Source: Syncephalastrum monosporum B8922 (lineage: Eukaryota; Mucoromycota; Mucoromycetes; Mucorales; Syncephalastraceae). Taken from it: 64,000 nucleotides of DNA. A program made the translations under genes and the position numbers. The stretch lies in NCBI GenBank assembly GCA_000697355.1, contig JNEN01000843.1, forward strand, positions 62,001 through 126,000, read 5' to 3'. Below are positions 47,426 to 59,714 of the stretch, one piece after another; position 1 is the first letter of the stretch, and every line of letters begins with the position of its first letter. The notes beneath the pieces were generated by a model that was not told the origin of the DNA, ran no database searches, and saw nothing but the letters and a program-made list of their open reading frames with translations.

Positions 47426-49622
47426 ATGTACCAACGCGAAAAGAACTCCTCGCTTTTCCTCGGTGGCGAACGCACCACCGGCCAGGACGTTCGCTCCAGC
47501 AACGGTAATTAAGCGCGCACTTGGCCTACCGCCCTCACCCACCTGTCAACGTCTGATGTTCATCTATCTAATCTTGCCCTACTTTCCCAATCTCTAATCA
47601 GTCCTTGCCGCGGCTTCCATCGCCAACATTGTCAAGAGCTCGCTCGGCCCAGTCGGCCTCGACAAGATGCTCGTCGATGAGATTGGTGTAAGCATCCCAT
47701 CCTCGTTTGTCATCTGACAGCGTATTGGAACGCATAAAAATAACAACCACGGGCCCTATACGTCATTGTAGGATGTCACGATCAGCAACGATGGCGCCAC
47801 CATTCTCCAGCTTCTCGAAGTGGAGCACCCGGCGGGCAAAGTGCTGGTCGAGCTGGCGCAACAGCAGGACCGCGAGGTCGGTGACGGTACGACTTCGGTC
47901 GTGGTCATCGCCGCCGAGCTTCTGAAGCGCGCCAACGAGTTGGTCAAGAACAAGATTCACCCGACGACCATTATCACCGGCTACCGTCTGGCTTCCAAGG
48001 TGGCCTGCAAGTTCATTGCCGACCAGATGGCCGTCAAGGTCGATACGCTCGGCAAGGAATGCCTCGTCAACGCCGCAAAGACCTCCATGAGCAGCAAAAT
48101 CATTGGCTCGTACGTAAACAGCACAAAACACGTGTTTTCTCATGTATTGATCCCTTTACTGCAGCGACTCGGATTTCTTTGCCAACCTGGCTGTCGAGGC
48201 CATCCTGGCCGTCAAGGCCACCAACCTGCGTGGTGACACCAAATACCCCGTCAAGGCCGTCAATATCCTGAAGGCCCACGGCAAGTCGCAGCGTGAGTCT
48301 GTCTTTGTGCGCGGCTATGCCCTCAACTGCACCGTCGCCAGCCAGGCCATGAAGACCCGTATCCAGAACGCAAAGATCGCCTGCTTGGACATGAACCTCC
48401 AGAAGGCCCGCATGCATCTTGGCGTAAACATCGTCGTGGATGACCCCGACAAGCTCGAAGACATCCGCAAGAGGTAAACCCGGCCGAGCGCAACGACATT
48501 CTGGGGCTCATGATGCATCATAGAGAAATTGAAATCACCACAGAGCGTATCAAGAAGATCTTGGCCACCGGCGCCAACGTCATTCTCACCACAAAGGGCA
48601 TTGATGATCTGTGCCTGAAGCTGTTTGTCGAGGCAGGCGCCATGGCCGTCCGCCGCTGCAAGAAGGAAGATCTGAAGCGCATTGCTCGGGCAACGGGCGG
48701 TAAGTAAAAGAAAAAAAAATAGTCAGAATGAGAAAGAGGGTCGCTGGACTGACGCGGTTGCATAGCCACCTTTATCTCTACCCTGGCCAACTTGGACGGT
48801 GAGGAGACCTTTGAGGCGTCGTACCTCGGTCAAGCCGAGGAGGTTGTTCAGGAACGCATCTCCGACGATGAGTGCATCCTCGTCAAGGGCACCAAGACCC
48901 AAAACTCGTCGTCCATCATCCTCCGCGGTGCCAATGACTACATGCTCGATGAGATGGAGCGTGCCCTCCACGATTCGCTGTGCGTCGTCAAGCGGACACT
49001 CGAAAGCAACAGCGTCGTGCCCGGTGGTGGTGCGGTCGAGTCTGCCCTGAGCATATACCTCGAGAACTTCGCCACGAGTGTGGTACGTGTGCACCGCTTC
49101 TGATCCTATCGCTGTGACTCATCCCATTCTTCTATGAACAGGGCTCGCGTGAGCAACTCGCCATTGCAGAATACGCCAACGCACTGCTTGTTATTCCCAA
49201 GACCCTGGCTGTGAACGCCGCCAAGGGTAGGTTTCTTATTTGCCGCGTCACCATGCTACTTTGACTTACGCACCCCTCTTTACACGTAGACTCAACCGAG
49301 CTGGTGTCCAAGCTGCGCGCCTACCACAACGCGGCCCTGAACGAGGGTGCTGATGAGCGCAAGCGTGCTCTGAAGTATTATGGTTTGGAGCTTATCAATG
49401 GTGAGGTGCGGGACAACCTGAACGCAGGCGTCTTGGAGCCGGCCATGTCCAAGATCAGATCGCTCAAGAGCGCTACCGAGGCAGCCATTGCCATTCTCAG
49501 AATCGATGATATGATCAAGGGTAAGGAAAAAGGTTGGCTTAGGGCATTCATGGGACTAACATCCTCGTTCTTTGTTTTTAGTCACTCCTGAGCCAAAGGG
49601 TGATGATGGCCACGGCCATTAA
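47426..49622 (+). CDS. TCP1: T-complex protein 1 subunit alpha (CCT1)
   Basis: Nine exons (47426-47504, 47602-47687, 47772-48109, 48165-48473, 48524-48699, 48766-49082, 49142-49226, 49290-49520, 49582-49622) give 553 aa. The ATP-site motifs are complete: [52 protein letters not shown] and VVPGGGAVE. Start and order follow the alpha subunit ([20 protein letters not shown]). It is one of eight subunits of the cytosolic chaperonin that folds actin and tubulin. The C-terminus is short, ending GDDGHGH. No anomalies. Confidence 0.97.
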
Positions 49623-50508
49623 GAGGGATGGCTAGCAGAGTAAAAAAAAAATCTAATAAATCATTGGAACATGTCATGGCATACTATAAAGGAAGGTTTA
49701 TAAGAAAACGAGAAGGAAAAAGAAACCATAGAAAAGTATCCGTATCTTTTTTACATCCGATGCAAACTGTTATGTAGCATCTGTTGACCAGGAGATCTTC
49801 AGCAGAGGGTCTGATAAAGAGGTTTTCTCGCATGACTACAACGTCATCATCTGCTTGTGAGCAAGTAGTTTATCATGACAGTCCCAACACGCCGCGTTTT
49901 AACCTTTTTCCATCAATGTGCACCCAAAATTGGACTGTGATTGTTTTTTGGATATTATACTTGCAAGTAAAGCTCATATTATCCGAAAGAATGATGATGA
50001 GTGCGCAAAATAAAAAAGGAAGAAAGCCAGGAATTATGAGAACTCGATCCTACGTTATGTCGTCTTGCCCCGCTATCGCACCGCTGTATGGTAACATCAG
50101 TCCCATAAAACATTCTCGTCCTCTGATACTCGCACTCATACTCTTTTGTCTCGCACACACTCGCACACTCACACTTATGTTCAAATCGGTGATGACCGTA
50201 ATCTCCCTCCAGTCGAACAAGAGCAAAACGTTATACATACTGTAATCAATAACCAAGTACGAAGTAGAACAGTGACATAGGTGATGTAGGTAATGATATA
50301 AGCAGTGATACTAATGAGACACATTATGAAAATGGTATAGATCCGCTCATTCGCCTGCCGGCCCTCGGGCATATTTCTGGTCTTCGCGCTTTGTCAAAGA
50401 TATTTTACTTAGAATAGGCCTGTTCGTAGTCTTCGTAGTTGAAACGGAGGACTATGGGAATTTGGATAGCCAGTAGACCTCGAAGTGTAAGGTGTGTATA
50501 AGGCGAAT
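49623..50508. other. Intergenic; possible extra exons on minus strand
   Basis: About 890 bp. TCP1 3' UTR on the left. On the minus strand 50360-50470 reads with coding-like composition in two frames (ending FNYEDYEQAYSK and REDQKYARGPAGE); these may be 3' exons of the gene to the right, but no join is convincing. At 49840-49855 a TGATGA on the minus strand lacks a stem and is not called. Confidence 0.4.
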
Positions 50509-51530
50509 TTACATATAAGGATATTCTTTCTCATAGGAGTGCGTGGCTGTGTTGTAGTATTTCTCCAGCTCAGGGACGTAGACCCATCCATACTTGTCAG
50601 TATGAAGGCCTTTGGTGGAGATAACATCCAGCACTTCGGGTAATTCGTCTGTTCCTCTGGCCTTCAGCAGCTTGATGGTGAGGTCCACTGCTGTTGCCTT
50701 GAACATGATGTCGGGCAGCGATGGCTCTGACCCTTGCGGTGGCGTGTAGAAAGTGTCTCGTAGCCAGGATTCATATCTGACTGCGGCGAGGTCGCCACGC
50801 CCAAAACGCTCGCCGAGACGTTCTTCCTTCATATAAGCGGAAGGCAAGACGTCCGCCGTTCTCCGCATGGATACGACCATTGCGTGCAAGGCTTGCAGGA
50901 GCGTGAGACCACTATCAAGGTCACTGAAGCTTTTGGGCAGATGCACACCGGGAAACTGAGGCACCGCAGCGTACAAGCCGTCTCCTGCCAAATGCACGGT
51001 AGATAGCTGGCATTGGCAGTTGGCGATCTGTAGGATCCCGCCAGTTGGGCAGACGTCGGGTACAGGAAGGTTTGCCAAATGGCCGACGATGTCTTTAGCC
51101 TCGCGGCACAGCTTCGCCTCGTCGTCGACAATCTTTTGCCTGGTGTCGTACCGGGCAAGCTCGGCCGCATTAAGGTCGCACTCCTCGCCGTCGACATCTG
51201 CGAGGAGCCGGATACGATCTTGTATCCTACGACATGCGGGTTGCCGACGTACTCTACCCGCTTTTGTCACGTTGTATATCCAAAGATCGATTCGCCACTA
51301 TGTTATCACGTATTATATCAGCGCATGGTGCTTTGCTGGTCAAGTACTTACGATTTAGCGCGAACCTTAGGATCCACTGTGCCTCTATAGGCATGTATCA
51401 ATGCCAAAGGACAGTTTATGTCCCGTGGCCAGGGTATCACTGCGTCTAGGATAGACGAAAGACCGAACCTGTATGAATCATGTTTGCTGTTATTCAAGCA
51501 GCGAGCATCTTCTTTAATTTCTTTTTCCAT
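50509..51530 (-). CDS. Orphan protein, two exons, function unknown
   Basis: Exons 51530-51352 and 51253-50509 give 307 aa. The splice (TC|GTAAGT to GTAG|A) joins DPKVRAKS to VRRQPACRRIQDRIRLLADV in frame. A Cys-bearing middle section (PDVCPTGGILQIANCQCQL) and a helical section (LTLLQALHAMVVSMRRTADVL) are visible, and the C-terminus is rich in Tyr (YGWVYVPELEKYYNTATHSY). No family was recognised. The start is the only ATG before the frame closes upstream, and the 3' end may be extended by a further intron because a GTAAAT donor overlaps the stop. Codon use supports a real gene. Confidence 0.6.
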
Positions 51531-53033
51531 TTTTACCTTATGTCGTTACTGAAATTTCAATACATCGAAGTTTCAAGTATCAACTTCAAGTATCGGTTCA
51601 TCGAAGCTCTAGTATCAACTTCAGTTTTCTTGGACTACAGTTCATTAACCTACATACCTAAGCGGTCCAGTCCGGGGTCGTCGATGCTTGCGCACGGCGC
51701 GTTGATTATTGTCTCACCTATGGCTGATGCATTCTTGAGTCACAACTTCGAAATAATACTCAATGATTCCTTACCGACCGGAGTGGGACAGTGGCACATA
51801 TCTATTAGGGAGACAGGGGTTGTCGACGGTGGTACCGGCCACCGTTCGCTTAGGCTAGGGGAACGCAAGCGAGGAAGAAGGACGAGAGGAGAGCAAGTGG
51901 AGATAAGGAAAAGCACAGGAGGAGCAATAACGGAGTGGGACTGAACATGTGTTGATCTCTCATATTCGTTGTACAAACATGGATCTGTTTCACTCACGGG
52001 CAAGGAAAAAGCGGAAAAGAAACCTCTGGTGTGAGGTCGTAAGCGGACAGAAGGAAAGAGACATATACGGACGAGAAGAAAGGAGAAGAGAAAAAAGACA
52101 GCATTGTCCAAGATCATGAGCTCTTGACAGGACGCTTTCGTGCACACCGATGCAGTTGGGCGAACAAAAGTGGCATAGGGACTCAGGGAAACCGTCTTGT
52201 CTGTATTGCCCTTGCTTAGCGTATGTTTATAGCCTTCATCCTTAATATACTTGCCGTGAAAGAAAGACTCCCAAGAGAACAAAGAAAAGAAGGGAAGTAG
52301 ACGTTTGAGAAAACGGTCGTGTTCCATATGAATCGAATTCGCAGCAATGCACCTACATGCAATCACATGAACCGCGTCTACCAATGAAAAAAAGAAAAAA
52401 AAAGCCCTCCTAAAAAGGGTATTACTGTCACATGAGAGCCGCGGAAGTGGGGTCAGGTGGCCTTGTCTCACTTCTTACGTAGAAAGCATCCCCTGAGGCG
52501 AGCGTGCTGCAAATCAGCGATCATGCAATTAGATAAAGTCTGGATGTCATAACTCAGCAAGAAAAGAGTAAACACCTCAGAAATATATGCGGCTGACTCG
52601 GTGGAAATCATTACCGCGTACAGCGTACCTGATGAGAGGCTTTGGAGTACAATTTCTGGGCATGTGCAAACCATGCGTAAAAAAAAAACAAAAGAGGCCA
52701 AGTATGTCAGTGTGATGCAGATAAACAATGATATGGAACACCAGTTTTCAGCAGGCCTCGTATTTGATGATAGAGCAGTCGCTCATGATCATTGCGTCAA
52801 CATCGATCGGGCGCTCGTTGGGCCCATATTCCACGAGTTTGCGTGTGAGTTTTTTATGAAAACAATGCTCCACTCCGTCGAAAGTGTAAGTGTGTGTAGT
52901 AATATTCAAACAATGGTAACTATAGCATCTATTACTATTATACATATTCAAATGTGAGATATGAGTAGCTTATGCAAGAGGTACTAGTGTAAGGAGAATT
53001 GCGTCGAGCTAGAGGCGAAACCATGAATCTAAA
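51531..53033. other. Intergenic with a short direct repeat
   Basis: About 1.5 kb. Two related 28-base blocks containing ATCGAAG and GTATCAACTTCA lie 36 bases apart (51563-51590 and 51599-51626). A 243-codon minus-strand ORF (51740-52471) lies in a strongly purine-rich strand, which suppresses stop codons on the other, and shows no domain; it is not called. Confidence 0.5.
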
Positions 53034-54065
53034 TTAGGCCTTGCATGGTAAAAAGCTGATGTCCGGAAATTCTTCCTCTGGTTCGAGTTTATCGATGATG
53101 TCGTACTCGTTATCGCTCCCAAAGAAACCTTCATCAGCGTCATCCTTTGTGACTCCATCATGCTGGCTAGCGTAGTCGTTTAATGCTTGGCGGATAGCTG
53201 CGGCTGCCTCGGGTGGAAAGCAAGAGTAGTCGTCATCGCCCATGCGAGCTTTAATGCATTCGGGACGAAGCGCAGCAGAAGGTTGAGGGGACTCCTGAGC
53301 AGGTACTACGCGCTGATATATATAGTATAGTATAGGGTGCTTGTAAAAGAGAACGTTGTTGATGTAATGGCGCCAGGCAGGCGCGAGCATATCAGCAATG
53401 GGACGAATAGTGGTATCAGTCTTTTGAGTTCGGTTCCAGCGGTGATAGCGGCAAGCGCGATGGATGCGCTTCACGTGAGTGAACAATGTCCAGGCCAGAG
53501 GCACGGACACGGCAGGCGACGCGTTGTTGGCAGTTGACACGCTGTTGGCAGTTGACACGTTGTTGACACAAGGCAGCAGCGAAGACACATGACGGATAAA
53601 CACACGCTTAAAAGCGCTCATCCAGTTGGAAGCGCGCGATGGGCGGCAGATGTCCGGAACTTGAGCTTCATAACCACAAAAAGTCACACCTTTGCCAGCG
53701 GAGGTGTCCGAGAAAGAATGGCACTCTGCGACGACGTCGGCCTCATCGTCCACAAAATCATAGGTCGTTTCATCACTGATAACCGCATCGGAAGCAGGAC
53801 CGTTGAGGAAGTCGTTCTTGCAGGACGCAAAGACGTTCATAGTCGAAAGAAGGTCATAGCCCATCACGTACAGAGGCCGGAAAATCCAACCAGATATGGT
53901 CCTATCCGCTTGGTACGGCGCCACCATGCCAGTACTACAACCATAGTCGACAGAGCGTTGAGGTAAGTTAAGAGAAGAGTAGAAGAACATGTCAAAGAAG
54001 ATGAGCCTGAGAAGAAAATTAATGGACTCGCAACGACGAAAAGAGCTCTTATGTGTTTCGAACAT
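53034..54065 (-). CDS. Orphan single-exon protein, function unknown
   Basis: A 343-aa ORF without introns, starting MFETHKSSFRRCESINF. It has an aromatic-rich N-terminal third, an acidic stretch (ETTYDFVDDEADVVAE), a short tandem repeat (VSTANSVSTANNAS), a region rich in His/Arg/Trp/Tyr (RIHRACRYHRWNR, RHYINNVLFYKHPILYYIY), and an acidic C-terminus ending FPDISFLPCKA. No family was recognised. The length and C-terminal composition argue for a real gene in an otherwise empty 6-kb orphan zone. Confidence 0.6.
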   Translation of the reverse strand: MFETHKSSFRRCESINFLLRLIFFDMFFYSSLNLPQRSVDYGCSTGMVAPYQADRTISGWIFRPLYVMGYDLLSTMNVFASCKNDFLNGPASDAVISDETTYDFVDDEADVVAECHSFSDTSAGKGVTFCGYEAQVPDICRPSRASNWMSAFKRVFIRHVSSLLPCVNNVSTANSVSTANNASPAVSVPLAWTLFTHVKRIHRACRYHRWNRTQKTDTTIRPIADMLAPAWRHYINNVLFYKHPILYYIYQRVVPAQESPQPSAALRPECIKARMGDDDYSCFPPEAAAAIRQALNDYASQHDGVTKDDADEGFFGSDNEYDIIDKLEPEEEFPDISFLPCKA

Positions 54066-55877
54066 AGTGAGCTCGAGGCTTGTATTTGAACAGACCTCAT
54101 CGTGTGTCTACTGCGCGTGTCTCGACTCTGTAGCACCTTTACTCACTGAGAACGCTTTTGATGCATGAGCTTGTCTTTATCGTACCATTATGAGGACGGG
54201 GTGTCAATGTCAAAATGCTCTCACGGTTTTTTTTTAAACTTTTTGTCATTGTTCTTTCCACTACTATGTCCTAATCTGGTATGGTTCACTTAGTCTAACT
54301 TTCTGCTGTGCAGTATACGTGTACGCTTTGATCCAGTTTCCTGGCAGCTCCCATGTACAGAAGCGGCAAGAAACACTCGATTTATTTTATTACTACTTGT
54401 TGGAAGCAGATCACCTTGGAGCACGATGAAGCGCACTGTATGCTATCATCATCGAGGTGGAGAAGTCCCTGAATCCTGACTGGTTTATCTAAATCGAGTT
54501 CAAGCCGATGAAAGAAGTCCTTTCAAGTTTACCTTTCCGCATAATGACGCGCCTCTTGGATCACGATTACGTATTAGAGCATGACATGCGCGTGAGACAC
54601 GTTCCTTTTCGGGCTGAGATGATAGCGAAAGTTCACAACAATTGATCGTCCGGTCCGTACCGAGCTCTCAATTGTGGTAATGATTGAAAAGCATTTTGGC
54701 TCCATATTTAAACTTTACAAAAGGTGAGAACTTTTCTCTCTGTTCTTAAACCAACGGAGGAAGAGGCATAACTTATCATAGATATACACATTTTCTAGTT
54801 CTGCACGACAGCATGTAGCTCAAGCACACCGGTTTGTAAGTCATTTACCGTTGTGGGTGTCGTTTGACTTTAAAAAATGGACATACATGTTCAGAATGCA
54901 ACATTCACCAGCAATCTGGATACCAGTTCAGCTCCAACGAATGTGAAAATTAGGCGTGTGACCAATAGCGTCTTGCGCCACAGATTTCTTTCCTAGAACC
55001 TGCTCAAGTCGACGCGTGAATATTAACTTCTGTGCAAATCGATGGCATGCGAGTGACCCTGTTTTCTTGATCGAGGGAATTGTGACGCTATCGATGCAGG
55101 AAGAATCAGGTCTACCGTTTCCGATGTAGGTATGTTAAAGGACGAGCTTAGTCGATAAAAATATACTTGATAAGAATATGCATCCATAATTTCGCTCGCT
55201 GTATGCTTTGCGTCCTCGTATCAGGTTCTCCATGGGTGCTTTTCCTCGTCAAGTAATGCACACCAACGATAGAACGCCGGCAGCATACCCGCATCGGTCG
55301 TTGGCCCCATTGGAGATGCTCTGACTTTATAGTCTCAGAAATTGACGACCCACGCAACGTGCGCATCCGTCAGCATCGGACAGCTCAGCAGTATCATGTC
55401 CAATTACACTTTGAGCAAGAAATTTATGAGCATAGGCTTCGATGCACACACGCAACTAGAAAGAATGCAGAGAAACCAGTAAGTGCGCATATCCTGTTGC
55501 ACACCACCACATATCTTACATCACTGCGACTGTCCAAAGGGAGCAACACGCAAGCAAGCACGCGCCACAAGCATATTTCGTAGTAATCCTGTAGTCAGTT
55601 GTGGATGTCAACTCAACAAAGGAGAGTTTATTGCATATTGCATTCAGACATGCAGATAGCTGCTTACGCAGCTTTATTGATTTTGACAGGTAGATGTAAT
55701 AAACTGCCAGCGCATGATGGTTGGTGCAATTGGCAGCTGTGGGAATCGTATTAGACATGCGTATCAAGCGAAGCCGTCTGACTTTATATTTCTCTTTCTT
55801 ATATGGAAATAGGAGGAGTTGGCTATTTGAAATTTGTCAGGCACATTCGGGAATACTTTCTCTTTGCTTTTTTCATC
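54066..55877. other. Intergenic, no gene seen
   Basis: About 1.8 kb, AT-rich. No coding signal, tRNA or snoRNA was recognised on either strand. Confidence 0.5.
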
Positions 55878-57209
55878 ATGGTCAAGGCTGTTATTTTCGA
55901 TATCGGTAAAAGAAGACCAGCGCAACTTTAAACGATCCGTGTGTTCATATGTGACTAGGTGGCGTTTGTGTGGGATCGCCTATGGCTGGTATTCATCGAT
56001 ACGAAAAGGAAAAGGGACTGCCCCGAAACTATATCAATGTGGCCATGCAAGTCTGATACTAGAATGAAGACACTGTATACTGACGTGCCATGCCGTAGTG
56101 TTCGACAAGGAGAGCATGGCGCATTTCAGGTACACACATGCAACACTGGACGTTCTAGCATTTCTCATGCGTATACCCGTATGTTCAAAAAAAAAAAAAA
56201 AAAGAAATTCGAACGTGGACAGATCAAGCTGCATGATTTCTACCGTGCGTTTGGTGAGCAGCTGTCCCATCCGAGCAACAAGGAGGGCTACAAGGAATAT
56301 CTCAAGCGTACCGGGAAGCGTAAGTGAAGGAGTGACTTATGGATCAATATGCTTAGTATGGTTTGCAGCTGTCCCGGAGCATATACCCGACGTCACTGTC
56401 AACGGCAAGGAGCTGTTTCGCGTCATGATGCAGGAGACCAAGCGGGTGGACCCTCACGTCCTGGCCGCCATTGAGAAAATCAAAGGTAGACCTGCTCGTC
56501 TCTCTCTGTTGCTGAACATTACCGCTGCTAATGCCTTCCCATGTCAGCGAGCGGTCGTTTCATTGTCGCGGCTCTGACCAACAACTTCGAGATGCCCGAG
56601 GATGACCTCGAAGAAGTCGAGGCGTTGGGGGGACAAAAGCCAGAGAAGCTGATGCGTCAATTTGATCATTACATTGAGTCGCGCCTTGTGGGTTTGCGGT
56701 AAGGGGAAAGGAAGACAACTCAAACCATGGAGGAGCAACACACTGAACTGGTAAATAGAAAACCCGACCCGAGATTCTATTTGCACGCTTGCAAGGTGAT
56801 CGGCATCGAACCGCACGAAGCGGTCTTCCTCGACGATATCGGCATGAACCTCCGCGCTGCTCAGAAGCTTGGCATGAAGACCATCCGTAAGTGCTCATGG
56901 AAGGAGAAAGGCGGTTTATTTATACACACACAGCACATACACACATGTCATACGCAAAGGAAAACGGAAAAACGAGAACAGGAAGAGGGAGAGGAGGAGC
57001 TATATGTAGGGATGCGTGTGTATGTGTATGTGTATGTGTATGTGTGTGTGTGCGTGTGTGTGTGTACTCTGCGAACGGGTATAGGGTATAATAGACATTA
57101 ATACAACAATTATATATAATATGTAGAGGTCAAGATGGGTCGATCCGAGGAAGCCGTCCAGCAGCTCGAGAATATCGTTGAGATCCCATTGAAATCGAGC
57201 AAACTCTAA
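55878..57209 (+). CDS. HAD-like hydrolase (ACAD10/EPHX2-N type) ending SKL
   Basis: Eight exons (55878-55905, 55959-56046, 56099-56129, 56205-56319, 56369-56485, 56548-56698, 56759-56886, 57127-57209) give 246 aa. The first motif is VKAVIFDIGG. At the nucleophile position the usual DxD is D-I-G (Asp then Gly), as in the epoxide-hydrolase N-terminal/ACAD10 branch. GVCVGSPMAGIHRYEKEKGL, AFQKFERGQIKLHDFYRAFG, ALTNNFEMPED, KPDPRFYLHACK and VFLDDIGMNLRAAQKLGM follow. The C-terminus LKSSKL is a peroxisomal PTS1. Intron 2 has a GC donor, exon 3 is 31 nt, and exon 4 follows a poly-A acceptor. Substrate unknown, possibly an acyl or sugar phosphate. Confidence 0.88.
57015..57065. repeat. (GT)n/(GTAT)n microsatellite in an intron
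   Basis: Mixed GTAT and GT units inside the last intron (56887-57126) of the HAD-like gene. Confidence 0.85.
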
Positions 57210-57213
57210 TCCA

Positions 57214-59013
57214 TTAATAAACGATATGGAGCTTATGACCATGTCGCAAGATCCGCGTCGCACGCGACAGGGAGGGGAGGCCGCGCTGCTGAGCCATCCA
57301 AAGTGAGAGCGCCTCGGTGAGCTGCGCAGCAGGAAGGGTTGCCAGGAAGTCAGCTTCATCCGTGGTGGGCTTGACTATCTTGTCCGACGCCAATCCAAAG
57401 CTAAACTGGTCTTCGCCTGAGATACGCAAGACGATTTTGAGGATGGTCTTGTTTGGTTGGCTGGTGTCGAGCGGGTCGTGGCAATCCCAGAGCAGGCTTT
57501 CTGATCGTGGATACACCGTCAGACGATCAAGCTGATAGCTGCGCTGGAAGAAACCCCGGAGACCTTGGCGCCGTTTCTATTCAGGGTGCATGAGCGCGTG
57601 CGTCTCTATTGTCTTGCTCCTTAAAAAAAACCTTCTTTTTAACTTTACCTTTTGGACTTGAACAATGGTGGGCAGCATCGCCGTCTTTTGGTGCATCACC
57701 TCGTGGGGCGAGGCCGGTGGTGTGAGGGGCATGTTGCTGACGACGCTGTTGTCCTGCTGGAGACGCTTAAACGACAGGTCGTCCTCTTGTGAGTTAGCTG
57801 TGTCGCTGTCGTCGTCATCGTCATCGACGGCTGCTTCACGGAGTAAGATGTCCTTGTGCCGTTGCTGTGGGTTATGGTAGCTGTGTAACGTAGTCGTATC
57901 CTCGTCATGCGCATGGTGAGCAAGAGTCGTGAAAGATGTGCTGGTGGTCGGGGTCAAGGAATAGGTTGGCTCGAGGGAAAAAGCTGACGGAGCATGGTCG
58001 GTGGAGGTATCCATGGACTGCACAATGGACTGAATAAAATCATGGTAGTTTCCATCGCCCTGTGTTCCCTCCTGATCCTCCTTATCAGCGCTATTACTCG
58101 AGTGATCGGCCGGGATGGTACCCGTGGCCATCGTCGCTGTGGTGGCATTTGACGTGGAGGGTGCATCCAACATGGATGGCATATCAAAGAAGGATGGGAT
58201 GTCCAGAGAGGATTCGGCTGTCGCTGATGCTGTCGTCGCAGGGGTTGCTTCTGATTTGCTAGAATCGAAGTCATACCGGAAGCTGGTGGTGGATTTGCTC
58301 AGAATATTGATATGTGAGGTCCACGACTGATCCGGCTCGGTATATTGGCAAGACATGCGCTCTATCTGCTTTTCAAGTTTCGCTTGATCATCGGTATGGG
58401 TCTTGATGGAGGGGAGTGATATCTTCTGCTGTAATTGAGGGCTGTACAGCGTCGCACTTCGTCGACTACTTGATCGCTTTGAGGAGGATGGTGTTGTGCT
58501 GCTATCGCGACCGCGTCCAGCGCTTGACGTCGTAGGGTAAGGTGTTGCAGGTGAAGCTTTTACGGAAGGGATTACCGTGGTCGTCGTTGGTGATGTCGTA
58601 GCTGTTGTTTCAAGGGCGGTGGTTGTGGTCTTTTTGCTGACATTAGACGGTAGTGCAGCGTCTTTTTCTGCCTGTGCTGCTGCTGCTTCTGTTTTTGCTT
58701 TTGCTGCAATTGCATCTTGTTCGACTGCCGCTCTTTTTGCCGCTAATGCATTTTCCCCTGCCAATATTACTTTGTCTCGTGCTGCCTTCTCCGCCGCTAA
58801 TGCTGCTTCCGCCTGTTCTTCTTCGATCTGTGCTGCTTTGGCTTCGGCGGCTGCCCAAGCTTCCATTAATGCTTTTCGTACTACTCTGGCTTGGGATATC
58901 CGTTCCTGCACTGTTTTTGACAGTTGGATGACACGATGATATTGTTCACGGTCTTCTTCGCGCGTCAGCCTGGACACCATGTCTGTAAGCGGAAGAGGCT
59001 CAACGATGCTCAT
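57214..59013 (-). CDS. Coiled-coil, Ser/Thr-rich protein of unknown function
   Basis: Two exons (59013-57649, 57576-57214) give 575 aa. Residues 10-35 are charged (RLTREEDREQYHRVIQLSK). An Ala/Glu/Lys coiled-coil spans about 45-120 (AAEAKAAQIEEEQAEAALAA). A long Ser/Thr/Pro/Asp region runs to about 450, with an Asp run (DDDDDDSD). The C-terminal exon is compact and basic (RRQGLRGFFQRSYQLDRLTV, then LRISGEDQFSFGLASD) and may be a folded domain I do not recognise. It is convergent with the HAD-like gene, with four bases between the stop codons. Confidence 0.78.
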
Positions 59014-59714
59014 GATAAAAGTGAATAAAGAAAAAGCATCCAAGGACAGGGAAGGAAATTGGGAAGAGAGAGAGAGCAAAACGGGATGCAAGTGGCCGAG
59101 AAGAAGAAGAAAAAATAAGTTAAGGACCACCGCCCCTTCTTTGGATCTGATGAACGGAGGGATATTTTTTTTCACCCATCTGCCATCCGTTCGGCAAACA
59201 AACATACACACCCCCTTTTTTGCATATAATAAGCATATGCCAATTAACGTGAAATGAACTGGTAAGACTGCATATACGTATTATATATCGATGTTCCCTG
59301 GAGGGTCAGCATGCGCGATGCCTTCTCCTTTCCCTAAATTCGGAACAAGGTGGTGTGGCATCTGTCTGTCTACTTCTTTATGCGTGCAGCAAACTTCTTC
59401 CTTTATTTTTGTTTTGCACACACCGCGCACATTTTTATTTATGTTCCTTGATTACTCACACACACACACACTCTGTATACTATTTCTCTCCTCTGCCGCC
59501 CGTCCTCCGTGCAAACACACCAGAAGGGTCCTTCATATCACAACGACATCTTGGCGTTTGAGGAGTTTGTATAATTCCACACGTGACTATTTTGAGAGAA
59601 GGTGTGCGTAATGTGTATTTGAAATGAAAAACGAGAGAAATGATGGGTTGCGCGTATTGAGTATATGAGAGTAGTTAGAAAGTATACATATGCAGAGATG
59701 TGAAGGACAAGAAA
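59014..59714. other. Intergenic with (CA)n tract
   Basis: About 700 bp between two minus-strand genes, holding the promoter of the coiled-coil gene and a short (CA)n at about 59456-59471. No gene seen. Confidence 0.55.

Noticed and set aside
49790..49860. Minus-strand GATGATGA and CTGA downstream of TCP1
   Set aside because: No terminal stem; the sequence before CTGA is not complementary to rRNA I know.
51740..52471. 243-codon minus-strand ORF
   Set aside because: It lies in a pyrimidine-rich strand where stop codons are rare by composition; Phe/Ser/Leu-rich, no domain, and it overlaps another unlikely ORF on the plus strand.
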